The notes beneath the pieces were generated by a model. It saw only the letters and a list, made by a program, of their open reading frames with translations. It was not told where the DNA came from and made no database searches. Positions 1 to 7,988 of a stretch of DNA of 64,000 bases are shown here, one piece after another (positions within the stretch are counted from its first letter, which is position 1; each line of letters begins with the position of its first letter). The position numbers were made by a program, and so were the translations under genes. Source of the DNA: Amycolatopsis sp. NBRC 101858 (GTDB taxonomy: Bacteria; Actinomycetota; Actinomycetes; Mycobacteriales; Pseudonocardiaceae); the NCBI RefSeq assembly GCF_030269325.1, contig NZ_BSTD01000005.1, positions 124,001-188,000 of the forward strand, given 5' to 3'.

Positions 1-2157
1 GCTGTCCGGCTCGAAGGCGAACAGGGCGCTTATATCCTGAGTGACCTCAGATACGGCGACGGCCCCCTCTATGTCCGTTACGGCGGATTCGCGGAGCGGT
101 GGGTGGAGCACGGTGGCACGCGCGTCCTGGCCATCAGCAAACCGGACGGAACGCTCGTACCCGATAATCGGGAACCCCGGTTCTCCGTGCCCGACTGGGT
201 GAAGGTCCCGGCGTGCCTGACCAGCAGTATCGCCGCGCGAAAAGCCGGCGACCCGGCGCAGTTCCCCTACCGGGTGACGAGCTCGCTGCACTTCTCCAAC
301 GGCGGCGGCGTCTACCTGGCCACCCGCAAGAGCGACGGCGAGGAGGTCGTCCTCAAGGAGGCCCGCCCGCACGCCGGCCTCGACCGGACGCGCACCGACG
401 CGGTCGAGCGCCTGCGCCGCGAACACGAGGTCCTCGAGCGGCTGAGCGGCATCCCCGGCATCCCGCGGACGTTCGAGCGGTTCACCGTCTGGGAGCACCA
501 CTACCTGGCGATGGAGCACATGCCGGGCACGCCGCTCGGCGGCTGGCTCGCGCTGAACTACCCGCTGACGCGCCGCAACCGCACCGAAGGCGACGTGACC
601 GCCTACACCGAGCGCGCCCTCGGCCTGCTCGGCAAGCTCGAGCGGATCCTCGCCGCCGTGCACGAGCGCGGGATCGTCTTCGGGGACCTGCACCCGCAGA
701 ACGTCCTGATCGACCCGGACACCGACGAGCTTTCGCTGATCGACTTCGAGCTGGCGGCGGACGCCGACGGCGGCACCCGTCCCGCGCTGGGCGCGCCGGG
801 CTTCCGCGCGCCGGCCGACCGGTCCGGCCTCGAGGTCGACGACTACGCCCTCGCCGCGTTCCGGCTGTGGTTCTTCCTGCCGCTCACCACGCTGCTCGAG
901 CTGTCACCGGCGAAGCTGCGCGGTTACGCCGACTTCGTGCAGCGCACGTTCGACGTCCCCGAGGGGTACGCCGACGCGATCGTCGCCGGACTCGCTCCGC
1001 GCACGGAGCCGGCGAGTCCGGCGATCACCACCACCGAGCTGGACACCGCGCGGCCGGACTGGGCGCTGGTGCGCAAGCAGGTCACCGCGGCCATCCTGGC
1101 GTCCGCGACGCCGCACCGGACCGACCGGCTGTTCCCCGGGGACATCGACCAGTTCCGGGTGGGCGGCGCGTGCTTCGGGAACGGCGCGGCGGGTGTCCTG
1201 CACGCCCTGGACGTGGCCAGCGCGGGCCGGTTCCCCGAGTACGAGCGATGGCTGCTCGACTCGGTCCGCCGCGAGCCGCCGCCGCGTCCCGGGTTCTTCG
1301 ACGGCACGCACGGCATCGCGTACGTGCTGGAGAACTTCGGGCACCACGACGCCGCGAACCGGCTGCTGGCCTCGTCGGCGCAACTGGTCGCGCAAACCAC
1401 CGACCACGCGTTGGAAGGCGGGCTGTCCGGCATCGCGCTCACGCAGCTGCACTTCGCGGCGCGGCGCGGCGACAACGAGTTCGGCAGGCAGGCGCTCGCC
1501 ACCGCGGTCCGCCTGGCCGAAGCGCTGGACACCGCGACGCCGCCGGGCAAGGCCGGCCGCGCCGGGCTGCTCAACGGCTGGTCCGGGCCCGCACTGCTGT
1601 TCGTCCGCCTGTACGAGCAGACGCACGAAGAGCTGTGGCTGTCCCTGGCCGACCAGGCACTGCTGCGCGATCTCGAAGAGTGCGTCACCACCGACGACGG
1701 GTCGCTGCAGGTCCGCGACGGCGAAAGCCGGACGTTGCCCTACGTCGGCGTCGGCAGCGCCGGGATCCTGATGGTCGCCGAGCAGCTCGCCCGGCACCGG
1801 CCGGACGCCGAGGTGCTGAAGAGCCGTCCCGGACTGCGCGAAGCCTGCCGCGGCGAGTTCGTCGTCTTCCCCGGGCTGTGCTTCGGCCGGACGGGCCTGC
1901 TGGCCGCGCTGGCCATGGACCCGGACCCGGACGAGGCCGTCCGCGCCGCGGTCGACATGCACTTGTCCCGGCTGTCCTGGCACGCCGTGCCGTACAAGGA
2001 CGGCCTCGCGTTCCCCGGCAACCTGCTCCTGCGGTTGTCGATGGACGTCACCACCGGCGGCGCGGGCATCCTGCTCGGCCTCGCCGCGGTACTGGACGGC
2101 AGGGCGTTGCTGCCCTTCCTCGACGGAACGCCGTCCCCCCACACCTCCGGTCGCTGA
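1..2157 (+). CDS. Class III lanthionine synthetase LanKC (5' truncated by window edge)
   Basis: The reading frame is open from base 1, so the N-terminal part of the phosphoSer/Thr lyase domain lies outside the window; 718 residues are visible. In order there is a lyase C-terminal piece with LSDLRYGDGPLYVRYGGF at about residues 13-30, a protein kinase domain (Gly loop near 98, FGDLHPQNVLID near 227, LIDFE near 246), and a LanC-like toroid from about 380 to 715 (GTHGIAYVLENFG, LLNGWSGPALL, YVGVGSAGI). The C-terminal motif is FPGLCFGRTGLL and I see no Cys-Cys-His zinc set, which separates class III from class IV. Family knowledge: such enzymes phosphorylate Ser/Thr with NTP, eliminate phosphate and cyclise Cys to make lanthionine or labionin. 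The precursor and two ABC genes follow directly, as in ram/amf loci. Confidence 0.95.
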   Translation, partial: AVRLEGEQGAYILSDLRYGDGPLYVRYGGFAERWVEHGGTRVLAISKPDGTLVPDNREPRFSVPDWVKVPACLTSSIAARKAGDPAQFPYRVTSSLHFSNGGGVYLATRKSDGEEVVLKEARPHAGLDRTRTDAVERLRREHEVLERLSGIPGIPRTFERFTVWEHHYLAMEHMPGTPLGGWLALNYPLTRRNRTEGDVTAYTERALGLLGKLERILAAVHERGIVFGDLHPQNVLIDPDTDELSLIDFELAADADGGTRPALGAPGFRAPADRSGLEVDDYALAAFRLWFFLPLTTLLELSPAKLRGYADFVQRTFDVPEGYADAIVAGLAPRTEPASPAITTTELDTARPDWALVRKQVTAAILASATPHRTDRLFPGDIDQFRVGGACFGNGAAGVLHALDVASAGRFPEYERWLLDSVRREPPPRPGFFDGTHGIAYVLENFGHHDAANRLLASSAQLVAQTTDHALEGGLSGIALTQLHFAARRGDNEFGRQALATAVRLAEALDTATPPGKAGRAGLLNGWSGPALLFVRLYEQTHEELWLSLADQALLRDLEECVTTDDGSLQVRDGESRTLPYVGVGSAGILMVAEQLARHRPDAEVLKSRPGLREACRGEFVVFPGLCFGRTGLLAALAMDPDPDEAVRAAVDMHLSRLSWHAVPYKDGLAFPGNLLLRLSMDVTTGGAGILLGLAAVLDGRALLPFLDGTPSPHTSGR

Positions 2158-2189
2158 CCGGGCGGAAGAAGAAAACAGAAGGGAAAATC

Positions 2190-2330
2190 ATGGAACTCGT
2201 TCTGGAGCTGCAGTCGCTGGAGGCCCTCGACGGTCACGAGGGTGGCGGTGGCGGTGGCGGCGGCCAGTCGAACCTGAGCCTGCTGGCCAACTGCCACAAC
2301 AGCACCCTCAGCGTGATCGCCTGCCCGTAG
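2190..2330 (+). CDS. Class III lanthipeptide precursor (SapB/AmfS-like), 46 aa
   Basis: The ATG lies 32 bp after the synthetase stop behind a purine-rich leader (gaaggg). The leader half carries ELQSLEAL, matching the LxLQ recognition motif of class III leaders, followed by GHE and eight consecutive glycines. The core holds two Ser-x2-Ser-xn-Cys units: Ser27/Ser30/Cys35 (four residues between Ser30 and Cys35) and Ser38/Ser41/Cys45 (three residues), and ends Cys-Pro. SapB has two such units with three-residue spacers, so the layout is SapB-like with a larger first ring. The expected product is a two-ring amphiphilic peptide; labionin versus lanthionine cannot be told from sequence. Octaglycine before the core is unusual. 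The call rests on position plus motifs. Confidence 0.93.
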   Translation: MELVLELQSLEALDGHEGGGGGGGGQSNLSLLANCHNSTLSVIACP

Positions 2331-2434
2331 TCGGGTGAGCAAGGTGCGGGAGCGGCACAGGCCAAGTGCGCCGCTCCCGCACCTTCATTCTGCGCCCCCG
2401 CACCTCGATCGGGGAACTCGTTCGAAGGAGTGAG

Positions 2435-4102
2435 ATGACGGCGCCCGCGGATCGGCTGCTCCTCGCGACGCTGCGGCTGGACCGAGGCCGTCTCTGCGCT
2501 CTGGGCATCACCGCGCTCGTCGCCACCGCGGCCGCACTGGTGCTGCCGGGTGCGCTCGCCGCCGCCGTCGACGCGGCCGTCTCCGGCCGGCCGGTCCTGC
2601 GCGCGGTCCTCTGGCTCCTCATCGTCGGCGCGGCCGAGATCGCGGCCGACATCGCCGGCAGCCTGCTCACCGTCCGGTTGGTCAGCGCCGCCACGGCTTG
2701 GCTGCGGCGGAAGCTCTCCGGCCGGCTCTTCGCACTGGGTGTGCGTTCACCGTTCGCCGAGGGCGACGCGATCAGCCGGCTCAGCGGCGACTGCACCGGC
2801 GCCGGCGCGATCGGCACGCTGGTGGTCCAGCTCGTCGCGATCCTCTTGATCGCCACCGGCTCGGTCGTGCTGCTCGCGCTGCTCGACTGGCGGCTCGCGG
2901 TCGTCTTCCTCGTCAGCGTCCCGTTCGCGCTGCTCATCGCCCGGTCCCACCTCCGCCACACCGCCGATGACGTCCTCACCTACCAGCGCGTCGCGGGTGA
3001 GCTGGCGGCCCGCATGCTCGACGCGGTCGCCGGCCTGCGCACGATCGCGGCGTCGGGCATCGCGGACCGCGAGGCCGCCCGGGTGCTGCAGCCGTTGCCC
3101 CGGCTCAGCCGGGCGGGCCGCGGTATGTGGCGCACCCAGGCGCGGATGGTCTGGCGCGCCGCCCTGCTCTTCCCCGCCGTCGAGCTCGCCGTGCTGGTGG
3201 CGGCGGGATTCGGGGTGCAGGCAGGCCGGCTCAGCATCGGCGACGTCCTCGCCGCGCTCGGTTACGTCGCTCTCGGGATGCGGCTCGTCTCCCAGATCCC
3301 GCTGCTCACGGCCGTTTCGAAGGCGCGGTCCTGCGCCGAACGCCTGACCGAGGTCCTCGACCTGCCCGTGCCCGAACCGGGCCGGCTCGGCCTGCTGCCG
3401 GGCGACGGCACTCTCGTCGTCCGGCACGCCCGGGTGGCCGGTGCCCTCGAGAACATCGATCTGACGGTGGCGGGCGGGACGTTCGCCGCCGTCGTCGGCC
3501 GCTCCGGCTCGGGGAAGTCGGCGCTGGCCGGCCTGCTCGGCGGGCTGGTGCCACCCGACGAGGGCAGCGTCCTGCTCGACGGCCGGCCACTCGACCGGCT
3601 GCGCCCGGAGGAGCTGCGCGCGGTCGTCGGGTACGCGTTCGAGCGCCCGGCGCTGCTGGGCACGACCGTGGCGGACGCCGTCGGCTACGGCTCCTGGGCG
3701 GGCGACGCCGCCGTGCGCGCCGCCTGCCGGACCGCGCAGGTGGACGACGTCGTCATCCGGCTGCCGAACGGCTACCGCACGCCACTGGCCGAAACCCCGC
3801 TGTCCGGCGGCGAGGCGCAACGGCTGGGGCTCGCCCGCGCGATCGTCCACAACCCGCGCGTGCTCATCTTCGACGACGCCACGGCCAGCCTCGACACGAT
3901 CACCGAGGCGGCGGTCGAGCGGGCGATGGCGACCGCGCTGCCCGGCCGCACCCGGGTCGTCATCACCCACCGCGTGAGCACGGCCGCCCGGGCCGACCTC
4001 GTCGTCTGGCTCGAGGACGGCCGCATCCGGGCGGTGGCCCCCCACCCGGCGCTGTGGCGGGAGCCGGGCTACCGGGCGGTCTTCACCGAGGACAGCGCGT
4101 GA
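2435..4102 (+). CDS. ABC exporter half-transporter, degenerate-site subunit (RamA-like)
   Basis: A 555-aa TMD-NBD fusion; ATG chosen because gaaggag lies 6 bases upstream. An N-terminal membrane domain of about 330 residues precedes a nucleotide-binding domain with Walker A GRSGSGKSAL near residue 355, signature LSGGEAQ near 455 and Walker B LIFDDATASLD near 478. The residue after the Walker B Asp is Asp, not the catalytic Glu, as in the degenerate half of heterodimeric exporters. It overlaps the next gene by 4 bases (GTGA). Inferred role: with its partner, export and possibly maturation of the lanthipeptide across the cell membrane. Ram clusters carry the same pair, though no RamR-type regulator follows here. 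Confidence 0.9.
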   Translation: MTAPADRLLLATLRLDRGRLCALGITALVATAAALVLPGALAAAVDAAVSGRPVLRAVLWLLIVGAAEIAADIAGSLLTVRLVSAATAWLRRKLSGRLFALGVRSPFAEGDAISRLSGDCTGAGAIGTLVVQLVAILLIATGSVVLLALLDWRLAVVFLVSVPFALLIARSHLRHTADDVLTYQRVAGELAARMLDAVAGLRTIAASGIADREAARVLQPLPRLSRAGRGMWRTQARMVWRAALLFPAVELAVLVAAGFGVQAGRLSIGDVLAALGYVALGMRLVSQIPLLTAVSKARSCAERLTEVLDLPVPEPGRLGLLPGDGTLVVRHARVAGALENIDLTVAGGTFAAVVGRSGSGKSALAGLLGGLVPPDEGSVLLDGRPLDRLRPEELRAVVGYAFERPALLGTTVADAVGYGSWAGDAAVRAACRTAQVDDVVIRLPNGYRTPLAETPLSGGEAQRLGLARAIVHNPRVLIFDDATASLDTITEAAVERAMATALPGRTRVVITHRVSTAARADLVVWLEDGRIRAVAPHPALWREPGYRAVFTEDSA

Positions 4103-5904
4103 GCCTGCGGCGGCTGTACTGGGCGACGCTCGCCGGCCAGTGGCGTGGCGGCTTGGTCCTGCTCCTGTGCTCGGCCCTCGAAGGCCTGCCCGCATTCTTC
4201 TCGGGACGCCTGGTCGAGCTCGCCGTCGACCGCGGGTTCGCCGCCGGGCGGCCCGCGACCGGGCTGGCGTGGCTCGGCCTGTTCGGCCTCGCCGCCCTGC
4301 TCGGCGCGCTGGGTTCGCGCCTCGTGTGGCACCAGCTCGGCCAGGTCGTCGAGCCCCTGCGCGACGAGCTGGTGACCGCGGTGGTCCGCGGCGTGCTCCA
4401 CGACGAGTCGCCACCCCGCAACCGCCCCGACGCCAGCGGCGTCGCCCGCATCACCCAGCACGTCGAAGTCGTCCGCGACGCCACCGGTGGCCTGCTCGTC
4501 CAGGCGCGCGGCATGCTCGTGACGACGATCGGCGCGCTCGCCGGACTCATGACCGTGGCGGGTGGCCTGGTCGTGCCGGTCGCCATCCCGGTCGTCCTCG
4601 CGGTGACCGCGTTCGCGTGCCTGCTGCCCTCGTTGGCCCGCCGTCAGCGCGCCGCGGCCATCGCCGAGGAACACCTCGCGGCGACCGCCGGAGCGTCGCT
4701 GTCCGGCCTGCGCGACGTCGTCGCCTGCGGTGGCGAACCGATCGCCGCACTGGCCGTGTACGACGCCGTGGACGCCCAGGCCACCGCCGCGGTCCGGGTG
4801 GCGCGGTCGGGCGCGCTCCGGTCGCTGGTGATCTCCGTCGGCGCGTTCGTGCCGCTCCTCCTGGCCCTGCTGCTGGCGCCGGGCATGGTCGCGCGCGGCG
4901 AGCTCACCGCCGGCGCGGCGCTGGGGGCGCTCGTCTACCTCGCCACCACGATGCAGCCCGCGGTGCGCGGCCTGGCCGCCACCGCCAGCACGGTCGTCCT
5001 CCGCCTCCTCGTGGCCTTGCGCCGGCTGGCCGAGACCGCCCAGCTGCCGGCGGTCCACGACGGCGACGCCCGGCCGCGCGGCTCGGACGTCCGGCTGCGC
5101 GGTCTGACCTTCGGCTGGGGCGCCGCGGCCGAACCGATCCTGCGCCACCTGGACCTCGACCTCCGGCCGGGTGACCACCTGGCCGTGGTCGGCCCGAGCG
5201 GGATCGGCAAGTCGACGCTGGCCGGGCTGGTGACCGGCCTGCTCACGCCGCAGGAGGGCTCCGTACTGCTCGGCGGGGTGCCGGTGCGGGACGTACCCCC
5301 GGCGCTCCGGCACGAGCTGGTGGCGCTGATCCCCCAGGAGGCCTACGTCTTCGCCGGCACGGTCCGGGACAACCTCGCCCTGTTCACCCCCGGCGCCTCC
5401 GACGCCGCTTTGCTTGCCGCGGCGGCGGCCGTCGGCGCCGACGACCTGCTCCGCCGGCTCGGCGGGCTGGACTGCACGATCGGCCACGGCGGCGAAGGTG
5501 TCTCCGCGGGTGAAGCACAGCAGCTGGCTCTCGCGCGGGTGTACGCGACTTCAGCGCGTGTGGTGATCCTCGATGAAGCCACCTCCCATCTGGACCCGTC
5601 GTCGGAAGCCCGCGCGGAGCGGGCCTTCGCCGCGCGGGACGGTGTTCTCGTGGTGATCGCGCACCGGTTGTCGTCCGCCCTGCGCGCGCATCGGGTGCTG
5701 GTCATGGACGGCCGGGAGGCCGCCCTGGGCAGCCACACCGAGCTGCTCGCGCGATCAGCCCGGTACGCCGAGCTGATGCAGGCGTGGGCGCCGGTGGCCG
5801 GGGGAGCAGCCACCGAAGTCCCGTCGCCGGCGGGCGACGCGGTGCCGGGCGGCGCCGGTGTGGTGCGCCGGCACCCGGTTTCCCGGACCACACGGGCGAG
5901 CTGA
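4099..5904 (+). CDS. ABC exporter half-transporter, catalytic subunit (RamB-like)
   Basis: 601 aa, starting at the GTG of a GTGA overlap with the upstream ABC gene, so the two are translationally coupled. About 340 residues of membrane domain are followed by an NBD with Walker A GPSGIGKSTL near residue 364, signature VSAGEAQ near 469 and Walker B VVILDEATSHLD near 490. The Walker B glutamate is intact but the signature reads SAGEA rather than SGGE. Paired with the neighbour this gives one canonical and one degenerate ATP site. It ends the recognisable lanthipeptide cluster; the next gene is on the opposite strand. Confidence 0.9.
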   Translation: MSLRRLYWATLAGQWRGGLVLLLCSALEGLPAFFSGRLVELAVDRGFAAGRPATGLAWLGLFGLAALLGALGSRLVWHQLGQVVEPLRDELVTAVVRGVLHDESPPRNRPDASGVARITQHVEVVRDATGGLLVQARGMLVTTIGALAGLMTVAGGLVVPVAIPVVLAVTAFACLLPSLARRQRAAAIAEEHLAATAGASLSGLRDVVACGGEPIAALAVYDAVDAQATAAVRVARSGALRSLVISVGAFVPLLLALLLAPGMVARGELTAGAALGALVYLATTMQPAVRGLAATASTVVLRLLVALRRLAETAQLPAVHDGDARPRGSDVRLRGLTFGWGAAAEPILRHLDLDLRPGDHLAVVGPSGIGKSTLAGLVTGLLTPQEGSVLLGGVPVRDVPPALRHELVALIPQEAYVFAGTVRDNLALFTPGASDAALLAAAAAVGADDLLRRLGGLDCTIGHGGEGVSAGEAQQLALARVYATSARVVILDEATSHLDPSSEARAERAFAARDGVLVVIAHRLSSALRAHRVLVMDGREAALGSHTELLARSARYAELMQAWAPVAGGAATEVPSPAGDAVPGGAGVVRRHPVSRTTRAS

Positions 5905-5916
5905 CCACCTATCCAC

Positions 5917-6030
5917 TGTGGACTAGCTCGACCCGCTGTTCCAGATTATCGCCGTCGGCGGCCCGCGGAAGCCCCGTCGGCGAATCTGTGGACAACTCGC
6001 CGATCTTCGGGCCCCCTGTGGACAACTCGC
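5917..6030 (+). promoter_or_regulatory. Cluster of DnaA-box-like sequences
   Basis: TGTGGACAA occurs exactly at 5987-5995 and 6017-6025, each inside a perfect 15-bp direct repeat CTGTGGACAACTCGC spaced 30 bp. A related TGTGGACTA lies at 5917. TGTGGACAA is the complement of the actinobacterial DnaA box TTGTCCACA. It could be a DnaA titration or regulatory site, or chance: TCCAC-type words are common in this DNA. There is no dnaA or dnaN nearby, so it is not oriC. Confidence 0.35.
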
Positions 6031-6138
6031 GCTGCCGGGCCGGTTCTGTCGGTGCCGTCGTGCATGATCGGAAGCGCGGGAAGAACCCGGCCCGGAACCG
6101 GCACCGTCAGAGAGGAGGTGAACCGCCGGCGGTCGACG

Positions 6139-6549
6139 TCATCCGGGTTGCAGTGCTTCCAATGCCTCACGCAGCTTGCCGGCGAGTGGTGTCGGCCGGC
6201 GGGACTCGCGGTCCACGAAGACGTGCACGAAGTGCCCTTCCGCGACCAGGGACTCGTCGGCGGCGTACATGCCGATCTCGTAGCGCACGCTGGACTTCCC
6301 GAGGTGCGCCACGCGCAAACCGATCCGCAACGCTCCAGGAAAGGAAACCGATGAGTGGTACCCGCAGTGCGACTCGACGCACAGCCCGATCACCTCCCCG
6401 GCTTCGATGTCGAGGCCACCCTGCTCGATCAGCCACGTGTTGATCACGGTGTCCATCAGCGAGTAGTGCACCACGTTGTTGACGTGCCCGTAGACGTCGT
6501 TGTCCTTCCAGCGCAACGGAACCGTCTGCCAGTGCGGGTATTCATTCAC
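6139..6549 (-). CDS. Acyl-CoA thioesterase, 4HBT hotdog family
   Basis: 136 aa, the usual length for YbgC/FadM-like hotdog thioesterases. The N-terminal RWKDNDVYGHVNNVVHYSLMD is the family's D-x-D-x-x-G-H-V-N-N-x-x-Y active-site region. GTG at 6549 gives a GTGA overlap with the stop of the upstream gene; GTG at 6552 is equally possible. Expected reaction: hydrolysis of an acyl-CoA thioester in the cytoplasm; substrate unknown. Coupling to a hydroxyacid-oxoacid transhydrogenase suggests a shared short-chain hydroxyacid or acyl-CoA pathway, which is inference. Confidence 0.85.
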   Translation of the reverse strand: MNEYPHWQTVPLRWKDNDVYGHVNNVVHYSLMDTVINTWLIEQGGLDIEAGEVIGLCVESHCGYHSSVSFPGALRIGLRVAHLGKSSVRYEIGMYAADESLVAEGHFVHVFVDRESRRPTPLAGKLREALEALQPG

Positions 6550-7826
6550 CACAGTGACACCGACTCGCGCAGGATGCCGGCCAGGTCCTCCTCGGACGCC
6601 TCACGGGGTGCGGTGGCCAGCAGTCGTTGCTGCTTCAGCGTTCCCTCGACCAGCGAGTCCACATCGGACTCCGCGTAACCGACGGCACCGATGCCGTCCG
6701 GGATGCCGATCTGCCGCATCAGGTCGATCAGCACCGCGGGCAGGTGGTCGGCGAAGTCGCCGGGCCACTCGAAGTCGGGCGCCAGGAGGCGCGCGACGCG
6801 CAGGTGGCGGTCCGGCGCCGCGCCGAAGGTGAAGCGGAACGCTGCGGGCGCGGTCAGTGACACGGCCATGCCGTGCGGCACCATGGGTTCTTCGCCCGGG
6901 TAGCCGTCCGGGTGGAAATCCCTGACCTGGCCGGCGATCGGGTACGCGTTGGCGTGGGGGATGTGCACGCCGGCGTTGCCGAAGCCGAGCCCGGCGAACG
7001 TCGCGGCCAAGGCCATGGCTTCGCGCGCTTTGAGGTTGTCGCCGTCGCGCACGGCGGCCGGGAGGGCCCAGGACAGCAGCCGCAGCGACTGCTCGGCGAA
7101 CATGTCGGCCAGCGGGTTCGAGCCGCAGTACGGCACGCGCTGTTCCGGGCGCTTGCGCTCGAACTCGGTGTACGGCTTCGCGGTGTAGCTCTCGGCGGCG
7201 TGGCAGAGGATGTCCATGCCGCTGGCGGCGGTCACGCCGGCCGGCTGGCTGACGGTGAGCCGGGGGTCGACGACGGCGAGGGTCGGGCGCAGCCGCAAGT
7301 GGCTGATCCCGCTCTTGACGCGCAGGGACAGCACGTCGAGCACGCAGACCGTGGTGCTTTCCGAGCCGGTGCCGGTGGTCGTGGGAACGGCGACCAGCGG
7401 CTTCAGCGGGCGGTCCGGCGCGCGGCCGCCGCCGACCGGGGCGTTGACGTAGTCCATCAGCTCGCCGTCGTTGCTGGTGAGCAGGTTCGCCGCCTTGGCG
7501 GTGTCGATGGCGGACCCGCCGCCGACGGCGACGAAGGCGTCGTACGGACCGGTTCCGCGAGCGAAGTCAACCGCCTTCTGCATGCTGACATCGGTGGGCT
7601 CGACGTGTACGCCGTCGAAGACCTCGGCTTCGATGCCGTAGCCCGCGATCCCGTCGGCGATGCGGCGTGGCCAGCCGGTGGCGGCGACCTGCGGATCCGT
7701 CACGACGAGCACGCGGTGCGCGCCGTACTGGGTCAGGTCGTAGCCGATCTCGTCGCTGGCGCCGGTGCCGTACTTCAACGCCGGTGCGCCATAAGTAAAA
7801 ACGGTTTCATGTTCGGTCACGGTCAA
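6546..7826 (-). CDS. Iron-containing alcohol dehydrogenase, hydroxyacid-oxoacid transhydrogenase type
   Basis: 426 aa. The Rossmann region has FVAVGGGSAIDTAKAANLL and VPTTTGTGSEST, and the metal site region has MDILCHAAESY, GNAGVHIPHANAYPIAG and PMVPHGMAVSL with conserved His. The insert YCGSNPLADMFAEQSLRL and the length match the ADHFE1/HOT branch rather than generic Fe-ADHs. Family reaction: 4-hydroxybutyrate plus 2-oxoglutarate gives succinate semialdehyde and D-2-hydroxyglutarate. The first codon is TTG; GTG at 7820 is an alternative. It is divergent from a ThDP enzyme gene across about 160 bp and coupled to the downstream thioesterase. Confidence 0.85.
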   Translation of the reverse strand: MTVTEHETVFTYGAPALKYGTGASDEIGYDLTQYGAHRVLVVTDPQVAATGWPRRIADGIAGYGIEAEVFDGVHVEPTDVSMQKAVDFARGTGPYDAFVAVGGGSAIDTAKAANLLTSNDGELMDYVNAPVGGGRAPDRPLKPLVAVPTTTGTGSESTTVCVLDVLSLRVKSGISHLRLRPTLAVVDPRLTVSQPAGVTAASGMDILCHAAESYTAKPYTEFERKRPEQRVPYCGSNPLADMFAEQSLRLLSWALPAAVRDGDNLKAREAMALAATFAGLGFGNAGVHIPHANAYPIAGQVRDFHPDGYPGEEPMVPHGMAVSLTAPAAFRFTFGAAPDRHLRVARLLAPDFEWPGDFADHLPAVLIDLMRQIGIPDGIGAVGYAESDVDSLVEGTLKQQRLLATAPREASEEDLAGILRESVSLW

Positions 7827-7988
7827 GACTGCGGTCCTCGCTCCCTTGATCGGCTAGCAGTCGGTCAAAGCGGACATTCAGTCCATCCTTACCGGGTTTC
7901 GGCGAAGATCACTTGACTGCACTGAACGGTGCCCGCCTAAGCTCTCCTCATTAGATACCAACTGGGAGCGACCGTCGCCCAGACGGCC

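Noticed and set aside
5917..6030. Chromosomal replication origin
   Set aside because: Only two exact DnaA boxes, no AT-rich region and no dnaA, dnaN or parAB nearby.
6109..6120. Strong Shine-Dalgarno-like AGAGAGGAGGTG on the + strand
   Set aside because: The frame that follows is antisense to the hotdog thioesterase and has no recognisable product; left as an orphan signal.
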